From Chitinophagaceae bacterium (GTDB lineage: Bacteria; Bacteroidota; Bacteroidia; Cytophagales; Cytophagaceae): DNA of 39,083 nt. The first letter of the stretch is position 1; every line of letters begins with the position of its first letter. Positions 32,707 through 39,083 of the stretch are shown here, one piece after another. Under the pieces are notes generated by a model. That model saw only the letters and a list, made by a program, of their open reading frames with translations. It ran no database searches and was not told the origin of the DNA. The stretch covers positions 1 to 39,083 of the forward strand of contig JAQBNS010000024.1 in assembly GCA_028288405.1 (NCBI GenBank). The letters run 5' to 3'. Made by a program: the position numbers and the translations under genes.

Positions 32707-35700
32707 ATGAGTTTTTATAACACGTACAGGCCTATATTGTGGCTGACATTTCTGTTGATTTCTTTTTTACCGGAAAAATTGAAGGCCGATTCAAAAGCTG
32801 ATTTTTACTATCAAGAAACGAATACGAAAACTTACAAGGCAACGGATATCCTGGCGCTTTACAAAAAAAGGCAGCTCGTCCAAACCGTCAATTCCATCAA
32901 CCTGGGATTAAATGTTCACAATGCCTGGCTCGTCATCAAGCCCACGACCTTGTCCACCAACAAATTTCTGGTGTTTGAAAATGCACACCTTGACGTCATC
33001 GAAGCCTATTTTTATTCCAATGACGAATTGATCACGATAAAGAAAACCGGCGATCAGGTCGATTTCGATTTAAGGGATCTGAATCACAATTTCCCTAATT
33101 TAAAAATCCCGCCTACTACTTCTTTAATCATTCTCAATATCAAGACTGAAGGCCCGATGCTCGTGCCCACCCATCTATTCTCCTTGGAAGAATATTTTGA
33201 TTACGCTTACAAATACGGCATTTTCCATTGGACCTATTTTGGTTTTATATTCCTCATCCTGATCTCCAGCTTCATTGTATTAATGTGGCTTAAAGAATCT
33301 ATTTACTTCTACTATATCTTATGTGTATTAGGTATGGGAATAGTAACAGCTATAGATTATGAATATACCTTTCAGTACCTGTGGCCATCACAACCTTGGA
33401 TTAATGAGTACAATATAATCTTCTACATGTCCTCTGCTTTTTCCATTCTATTCTCTGAAAAATTATTCAATACAAAAAAAGAACTGCCGAAATTATATAT
33501 CGTTTACAAACTGATCTATGCATCCCTTGCATTGGTAACCATTCTTTTATTGATACTACCCTATAACACTGGTTTGCAAATTTTCTTTTACTATTCTGTA
33601 ATCATTAGGCTCTTTTCCATTGCAACGGCTATTGTATATTACATTCACTTTAGAAATTCAACCTCCAAGTTCTTCTTATTGGGTTGGGCAGCCTTTACCG
33701 GATCAGATCTGATTTACTCCATATACCTCAGCGGAATTTTACCTTTCTCTGTTCTATTCAATAACATCGTTCAAATTGGATCCGGTATTCAAATCATCTT
33801 ATTCAATACCGCCATACTAAGCACGATCAACAGCCTGAAAAAGGAAAAAGAAAATTTGACCATTGAGAAAAAAGAAGCTGTCATTAAAAATGAGATCACA
33901 TTGAACTCTATATTGAACGGTATGCTCCAATCGGTATGGATGGTAGACAAAAATTTAAAAATCATTAAATGGAACGACCGATTCAAGGACAATGTAAAGA
34001 ACCTTTTACACATTGACTTAGAGGAAAGCGATGTCAATAAAACAGTATACGAAATATTCGCAGAAGAAGAAATTAATTTATGGATTCCACTTTACGAAAA
34101 GGTATTTAAGGGCGAAGATATTTACTTCGAAAAAAAATACGAGAACAGCGGACGTGTCATAGAATACTACATGTACCCGATCGTGATCAACCAGGAAATA
34201 TCTAATATATTGGTTATTTCAAATGACATTACAGAAAAAGTAAAGATCAAAGAAACCGCTGAAAAAAATGAAATTACCACCAACTCCATTCTTAACAGTA
34301 TCCGTCAATCGGCCTGGATGGTTGATAAGGATTTTAAACTCATCAAATACAATGATAAACTGGCAGAAAATTTAAAATCCATACTAAACATATCCATTGA
34401 ATCGCTGCCCGATGGAGAAAGAGTATCAAACCTGAGTAAGTTTACCAATTCGGATTTCTGGGACGACAAGTACCGCAGCGCGCTTAAAGGAGAAGACATT
34501 TACTTCCAAACCAAATGGGGAACCTCTGAAAGAATATTCGAATACCAAATGTATCCCATAGTTGTCAATCAGGAAATAGTCAGTGTATTCGTACTCTCCA
34601 ATGAGATTACAGAGAAGGTAAAACAGCAGGAAGAACTAAAATTAAGCGAAGAAAAATACCGCACCTTATCCGAAAATGCGCCAGTGGCCATTCTTGTCTA
34701 CGAGGTCGATGAAAACAGAATTGTAGAAGCGAATGCCGCAGCGATTAATCTCTTCAAGCTCAGTAAAGAGGAGTTGTTCAATACTGATCCAACTCAACTT
34801 TACCCACCTTTCCAGGAAGAAGGTTATCCTTCCATAGAAGAAGCATTCCGCCTGGTGGACAGAGCCATGGAGGGAGAGATCATCAGTTACGAATGGATAT
34901 TCAATGACAGTACAGGAAAATCAATTCCTACTCAAGTTTGGCTCAATAGACTGCCCACACAAGGTCCTCGCCTGTTAAGAACAAGTATCGTTGATATCAC
35001 AGAAAGAAAAAACAATCAAAAAGAGCAGAAAGAATTGATCGAATATCAATCTTCTTTAATTGATAAGATAAAGGAACATGAAGCCGGTCTGGCGGCTCTG
35101 ATCAACAGCACTTCGGATTATATCTTTTCACTCGATACAGACTTAAACCTTACAGAGTTTAACGATTCCTTTAAGCAGGTCATCTCTAAAAGCATCGGAT
35201 CGGAATTAGTAAAGGGAATGAATCTGTATTTATTTACGCCTCCTGAACTCCTGGCTCAAAGTCGCATCAATGTAGCCAAAGCCTTGTCGGGAGAAACGGC
35301 AAAAAGCGTCATAGAAAGTATAACCAAGAATGGCGAAAAAAGATATACAGACCTTGTCTATTCTCCTATCTTCTCCGAACACGATAAAGTAACTGGAATA
35401 ACAGTCATAGCCAGGGACATTACAGAAAGTAAACAGGCGGAAACCGAACTATTGGAAATCAACAATCAAATAGCAGAGTACAAGTTAATGGCTTTGCGTT
35501 CGGTGATGAACCCTCACTTCCTTTTCAATTCGCTCAATTCGATTCAATATTTTGTAGCGAAAAATGAAAGACGACTGGCATTGGATTACCTGTCCTTGTT
35601 TTCTACTTTGATACGAAAAATACTGAACAGCTCAGTCAACAATACGATTCCGCTCAATACCGAAATTGAGATATTGAACAGTTACATCACACTGGAAAAA

Positions 35701-36099
35701 CTACGGTTTGAAGGCAGGTTTGATTATACCATCACCATCGATCCTGCCATTGAGACGGATACGATTCAACTCCCTTCTCTCCTTATACAACCCTATATTG
35801 AAAATGCCATCCTGCATGGCTTGATGAATAAAGCAGGACAAGGCTTGTTAAAAATAGACATCTCTTTAGACGACGATTTCTTATTGTTTATAGTGGAAGA
35901 CAATGGAATAGGAAGAAAGAAAGCAGCCACCATAAAAGAATCCCATATCATTAAAGAAAAATCGTATGGCATGCTGTTGACGAAACAAAGGCTGGAGATC
36001 ATCAACAAGAGGGCTTCGGTATCTGTTCATATAGAAGACCTGGAAGACGAGCAACAACAAGCAGCCGGAACAAGAGTTACGGTATCGATTAAGATATAA
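32707..36099 (+). CDS. 7TM (7TMR-DISM) sensor histidine kinase with four PAS domains, LytS-type kinase domain
   Basis: A signal peptide (1-28) precedes an extracellular beta-rich 7TMR-DISM-type domain (about 30-165), seven hydrophobic segments (about 175-380) and four PAS domains (about 395-505, 520-640, 650-770, 785-915). The first two PAS domains are clear tandem duplicates (shared GEDIYF, MYPIV, NEI/DITEKV). The C-terminal His_kinase/HATPase is of the LytS type, with His937 in MNPHFLFNSLNS, N-box IENAILHG and G1 VEDNGIGR. It should phosphorylate the LytTR regulator encoded divergently. A carbohydrate-like ligand would fit DISM domains, but this is inference. Confidence 0.92.
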   Translation: MSFYNTYRPILWLTFLLISFLPEKLKADSKADFYYQETNTKTYKATDILALYKKRQLVQTVNSINLGLNVHNAWLVIKPTTLSTNKFLVFENAHLDVIEAYFYSNDELITIKKTGDQVDFDLRDLNHNFPNLKIPPTTSLIILNIKTEGPMLVPTHLFSLEEYFDYAYKYGIFHWTYFGFIFLILISSFIVLMWLKESIYFYYILCVLGMGIVTAIDYEYTFQYLWPSQPWINEYNIIFYMSSAFSILFSEKLFNTKKELPKLYIVYKLIYASLALVTILLLILPYNTGLQIFFYYSVIIRLFSIATAIVYYIHFRNSTSKFFLLGWAAFTGSDLIYSIYLSGILPFSVLFNNIVQIGSGIQIILFNTAILSTINSLKKEKENLTIEKKEAVIKNEITLNSILNGMLQSVWMVDKNLKIIKWNDRFKDNVKNLLHIDLEESDVNKTVYEIFAEEEINLWIPLYEKVFKGEDIYFEKKYENSGRVIEYYMYPIVINQEISNILVISNDITEKVKIKETAEKNEITTNSILNSIRQSAWMVDKDFKLIKYNDKLAENLKSILNISIESLPDGERVSNLSKFTNSDFWDDKYRSALKGEDIYFQTKWGTSERIFEYQMYPIVVNQEIVSVFVLSNEITEKVKQQEELKLSEEKYRTLSENAPVAILVYEVDENRIVEANAAAINLFKLSKEELFNTDPTQLYPPFQEEGYPSIEEAFRLVDRAMEGEIISYEWIFNDSTGKSIPTQVWLNRLPTQGPRLLRTSIVDITERKNNQKEQKELIEYQSSLIDKIKEHEAGLAALINSTSDYIFSLDTDLNLTEFNDSFKQVISKSIGSELVKGMNLYLFTPPELLAQSRINVAKALSGETAKSVIESITKNGEKRYTDLVYSPIFSEHDKVTGITVIARDITESKQAETELLEINNQIAEYKLMALRSVMNPHFLFNSLNSIQYFVAKNERRLALDYLSLFSTLIRKILNSSVNNTIPLNTEIEILNSYITLEKLRFEGRFDYTITIDPAIETDTIQLPSLLIQPYIENAILHGLMNKAGQGLLKIDISLDDDFLLFIVEDNGIGRKKAATIKESHIIKEKSYGMLLTKQRLEIINKRASVSVHIEDLEDEQQQAAGTRVTVSIKI

Positions 36100-36101
36100 A
36101 C

Positions 36102-36133
36102 AAAAAAGGGAGCGTTGCTTTCGCAACACTCCC
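36102..36133 (-). terminator. Terminator of the TonB receptor gene
   Basis: On the minus strand GGGAGTGTTGC and GCAACGCTCCC pair (one G-U) around GAAA and are followed by a T6 run. It lies between the convergent kinase and receptor genes, 25 bases behind the receptor stop. Confidence 0.85.
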
Positions 36134-36157
36134 TCAACAAACCAACCATTAAATTTT

Positions 36158-38347
36158 TTAATATTTAAAGCTTGCTCCCACTAAAAACATAAGAACTGTT
36201 TTATCTGTCTGAGCAAACTCAAAAGAAGTTTGATTCAACGCATTTCTTAAGTTCACAAACAGTTCCAATTTTTCAACCGGCTTGTAACCCACTCTTGCAT
36301 TCAACAAAAACTTAGAAGGAATATCCACTATACCATTGCTCTGGTTTGTATTCAATTGGCTATAGATGTTGTTGTATTGATAGCTGCCGAAGTAGTACAT
36401 CGATACATTGGCATTGAACTTTCTTGAAATTTTATAGTTCACATAAGCCCCTCCGAAAACACTTGGGGATCCTTTATGCTCACCATTGTAAGTAACAGTA
36501 ATATTGTTTGTAGGATTCGAAGCTACGGAGTTTCTGTATTGAGGCATATTCTGCAACTGAGTAGTTTGAATCGTTACAAAGGGTTTAAACTGAAACTTAT
36601 TCAATACATAATTGGCAGAGATTGTAACACCATCCTGTATCATTCTCAAAGAGATATTCTCAACCGTTTGCGGAATAGTTACTTTTCCATTCGCCAGATC
36701 CACTTGATTCGGTTGACCTACTAAGTAGGTAAAGTTTTGTGCCGTTTGATGAAATACATCCAACTCAATGTGGAAGTTATCAGTAATTTTACTTCTGTAT
36801 CCTACCTCAAACAAATCGATGCTCAATAAATTCAAATTCTGATCACCGGTCACTTTAGCATAACTTGGGAAAAACACGCCGGGAGCCACTTGCACAGAAC
36901 CCACCAAAATTGAACTCGAGTTATAGGTATCATACATGTTAGGACCTCTGTACGATCTTGAATAGTTACCTCTTACAAAATGGCGATCTGAAATTTTATA
37001 GCTCGGAGCAAATTGGTAAGACGCATATAGTTTATCCGGATGATTGTATTGATCAACACGCACAGCAGCAATGATCTTTAATTTCTCTTTCAATTTATAC
37101 TCTGCACGTAAGGAAACGGCACCATTGGTTAAGTTCTTGCTGCCATTGATAAAACCTTCCCCTTTTTCAATACTTGCATATTTAGAATCATCATACGTTG
37201 CACTTCTATAACTAAGGCCCGGTTTGAAGGTGAAGTTTTTAACGTTAATATCGTACTCCGTCACAATATCAACCGTATTGAAGTTGTACTTGTAGCCATT
37301 TGAACCTCTTGCTACGTCTTGCGTTCCAAACTGGTAAGCAACCATCGTATTCCAATTGTTCAATTTCAATCTTGCATCCGCGTAGTTAGTCGAAGACTCC
37401 GCAGTCGACAATGGAGTGGCCAGGTTTTCAGTAAATACTTTTTGTACTTTAGATTCCTGTCCGCCGAAAGATAACGCTACGTTGCTTTTTTCTGAAATGC
37501 TATAATTCAAAAAGGCATTATATCCGTATTTATTCATCGCATTTTTAGGATCCGGATAACGCGTGCTTACGTTAGGTTGGCCATTAATATCTACCAATGG
37601 ACCGCCCGGAGCATAAGATACAATAGAATCTGAAGGACCTTTTCTTCCATTCGCCCAGTTGTAATAATCTGTCTCCGTTCTTTGTCTGCTTTGGTAGTTA
37701 CCTGAAACGATAAAGTCGAACTTATTAAATTTATAACCAACAGAAGCGTTACCGATATAAGTAGATGGATTTCCACCTTGAGCATTGGCGGCCGCATACA
37801 ATCCTTTTTTGTCGATCTTCTTTGTGATGATGTTAATCACGCCGGCAGCAGCGTTAGGACCATAAAGTGCAGAAGATGCACCACGTACCACTTCTATACG
37901 CTCTACATCATTCAAATCAACCGGAATGGTTTCCCAGAATGTACCTCCATTGAAGTAATTGTACACCGGTCTGTTGTCAATCATGACCAATGAAATAGAG
38001 TTAGCCACGTTGTTAATAGATGAACCGGGAGGTGTATTGTTCAACCCTCTGATGTCTACCTGGTAATTACCATTCGTACTTTCCGTGACTAAAATACCCG
38101 GAATCAAACGCAAGGCTTCCACAATAGAAGTTGCACCTGCTCTTTGTATTTCTTCTCCGCTTACACTTCCAATAGAAAGTGGTGCTTCAAAAACGGATTC
38201 GCTTTTCTTAGAGGCCGATACGACCTGCACGTTCATTAGTTCTTCTAAACTCATGTCCGTCATGATAAGTGTTGAATCAGCTTCCTGTCCATATCCTGCA
38301 TAGGAAACGAGAAACAACATGGCAAGTAAAAGTATTTTTCTTTTCAT
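36158..38347 (-). CDS. TonB-dependent outer-membrane receptor
   Basis: A signal peptide (1-20, ending AGYGQ) leads to the N-terminal segment SLEELMNVQVVSASKK near 33-48, typical of TonB-box-containing receptors. The plug domain is at about 55-175, including RAGATSIVEALRLIPGI near 70-86, YQVDIRGLNN, VERIEVVRGASSALYGPNAAAG near 148-169 and VINIITKK. The remainder is a 22-strand barrel ending FLVGASFKY with a terminal aromatic. No CarboxypepD-like N-terminal domain or SusD partner is seen, so it is not a classical SusC pair. It follows a GAF-sensor gene by 32 bases. The substrate is unknown. Confidence 0.93.
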   Translation of the reverse strand: MKRKILLLAMLFLVSYAGYGQEADSTLIMTDMSLEELMNVQVVSASKKSESVFEAPLSIGSVSGEEIQRAGATSIVEALRLIPGILVTESTNGNYQVDIRGLNNTPPGSSINNVANSISLVMIDNRPVYNYFNGGTFWETIPVDLNDVERIEVVRGASSALYGPNAAAGVINIITKKIDKKGLYAAANAQGGNPSTYIGNASVGYKFNKFDFIVSGNYQSRQRTETDYYNWANGRKGPSDSIVSYAPGGPLVDINGQPNVSTRYPDPKNAMNKYGYNAFLNYSISEKSNVALSFGGQESKVQKVFTENLATPLSTAESSTNYADARLKLNNWNTMVAYQFGTQDVARGSNGYKYNFNTVDIVTEYDINVKNFTFKPGLSYRSATYDDSKYASIEKGEGFINGSKNLTNGAVSLRAEYKLKEKLKIIAAVRVDQYNHPDKLYASYQFAPSYKISDRHFVRGNYSRSYRGPNMYDTYNSSSILVGSVQVAPGVFFPSYAKVTGDQNLNLLSIDLFEVGYRSKITDNFHIELDVFHQTAQNFTYLVGQPNQVDLANGKVTIPQTVENISLRMIQDGVTISANYVLNKFQFKPFVTIQTTQLQNMPQYRNSVASNPTNNITVTYNGEHKGSPSVFGGAYVNYKISRKFNANVSMYYFGSYQYNNIYSQLNTNQSNGIVDIPSKFLLNARVGYKPVEKLELFVNLRNALNQTSFEFAQTDKTVLMFLVGASFKY

Positions 38348-38379
38348 ATTTATTTCAAAATTTAATTGGTGTTAGCGTT

Positions 38380-39083
38380 TTAGTTTTTGTCCCGAATTTT
38401 ATCTTCCAGTCCTTGAATCTTTGTTTTGTAATCGTTTTCTCTTCGCTGCATGTCTTCTTGTGTTGCAGTCAATTCTTCCAGATTCTGTCTCATCTCTTCT
38501 TCATTCTCCATCATCTTTTGCTGCGAAATTTTAGCGCTGTCCAAAAGCATAATGGTTCGTTGATTGATTTTGACATTTGAAATGGTTCCGGCAATGTTTT
38601 CACAAAGCTTCTTGATGAAATCAATTTCATACTTATCCAGGATTTTGAAAGAAGCCAATTCGATCACACCCATGATTTTGTCGTTGACAATAAGAGGGAA
38701 CAACGACAAACATCTTGGATTGGCATCACCCAATCCGGAAGTGATGTTGACATATTTGTCCGGCACATCCGTCAGGTAAATGATGTCTCTTTCCACGTAA
38801 CACTGTCCAACCAAACCTTCACCGGGATAAATACTTTTCTCTAAGAATTTTTTGCGCTCGTAAGCATAGCAGGCAGACAAGGTCAATACGGTTTCTTCTT
38901 CTTCCGATTCATTCACCAAAAACATCGCCCCTTGGTTAGCACCTACATATTTCACCAGCTTAGACATGATGTTGTCAAACAACAACTGCATGTCAGAATT
39001 TTCTCTCAACAGCTGAGCAAATTCCGCCAGACCGGTAGCCGCCCAGTTTCTTTTCAGGTCTTCTTCGTTGAGTTTTTTCAACT
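38380..39083 (-). CDS. GAF domain sensor protein, 5'-truncated by the window edge
   Basis: The 233 visible C-terminal residues form a GAF domain (about 20-165) and a Q/E-rich coiled coil. The GAF block A-N-Q-G-A-M, GEGLVG and LTDVP followed by ITSGLG closely match the GAF domain of the SiaA-like protein. The coiled coil contains MRQNLEELTATQEDMQRRE, nearly the same as in the SiaA-like protein. The gene probably continues upstream, outside the window, with HAMP or membrane segments, and this is suggested by the leading NWAATGLAEFAQLL. The ATG-like residue at the edge is not taken as a start. It is 32 bases before the TonB receptor gene. Confidence 0.85.
   Translation of the reverse strand, partial: LKKLNEEDLKRNWAATGLAEFAQLLRENSDMQLLFDNIMSKLVKYVGANQGAMFLVNESEEEETVLTLSACYAYERKKFLEKSIYPGEGLVGQCYVERDIIYLTDVPDKYVNITSGLGDANPRCLSLFPLIVNDKIMGVIELASFKILDKYEIDFIKKLCENIAGTISNVKINQRTIMLLDSAKISQQKMMENEEEMRQNLEELTATQEDMQRRENDYKTKIQGLEDKIRDKN

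Overview
The window looks like a piece of a Bacteroidota chromosome (Cytophagales/Chitinophagales-like). Support for this: a protein with a C-terminal type IX secretion sorting domain, a TonB-dependent receptor, a LytTR regulator paired with a 7TM sensor kinase, DUF2911 and DUF1543 proteins, several lipoboxes of the form LFxGC, almost no Shine-Dalgarno sequences, and dispersed intergenic repeats of a kind common in this phylum. No tRNA, rRNA, CRISPR array, transposase gene or phage gene was seen. The species cannot be named from the sequence.

Region 1 (about 1-10.4 kb) is metabolic and accessory. A forward transcription unit carries an FAD-dependent aromatic-type monooxygenase, the two subunits of ethanolamine ammonia-lyase (eutB, eutC), a possible 22-residue membrane peptide, a NAGPA-like phosphodiester glycosidase and a lipoprotein. 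It converges on a T9SS-exported propeller-repeat protein. Then come DUF1543, DUF3052, an unknown lipoprotein, a probable outer-membrane protein and an unusual DUF1801/zinc-ribbon/RNAP-alpha-CTD-like fusion. A pair of inverted dispersed repeats (59-179 and 10434-10556) brackets this block.

Region 2 (10.7-19.6 kb) starts with an operon of a secreted PIG-L deacetylase, a 40-residue membrane protein and a sodium:solute symporter, suggesting deacetylation of an amino-sugar followed by uptake. It continues with a DUF2911 protein, an orphan Hpt protein, inorganic pyrophosphatase, an OsmC peroxidase, and divergent alkB and tag genes for DNA alkylation repair. Two more copies of the dispersed repeat and several clear terminators lie here.

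Region 3 (19.6-39 kb) is dominated by signal transduction. A seven-gene minus-strand operon (28545 down to 19620) encodes a membrane GAF protein, a SiaA-like HAMP-GAF-PAS-PAS-PP2C phosphatase, a SiaB-like kinase, a SiaC-like phosphoprotein (with Thr68 conserved), a 1023-residue ABCG-type ABC transporter with a TerB-like N-terminal region, a lipoprotein and a small secreted protein. It is a partner-switching module whose apparent output is a transporter, because no diguanylate cyclase is present. A second minus-strand operon encodes a PAS/HisKA protein with a degenerate ATPase domain, CheR and CheB, with no MCP, CheA or CheW. A LytTR regulator and a 1130-residue 7TM/PAS/LytS-type kinase are divergent from each other. 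The window closes with a TonB-dependent receptor behind a truncated GAF sensor gene.

The most interesting candidates are the SiaABC-transporter operon, the CheR/CheB pair with two possible non-MCP substrates that share a Q/E-rich coiled coil, and a 196-bp nested inverted-repeat element at 28761-28956.
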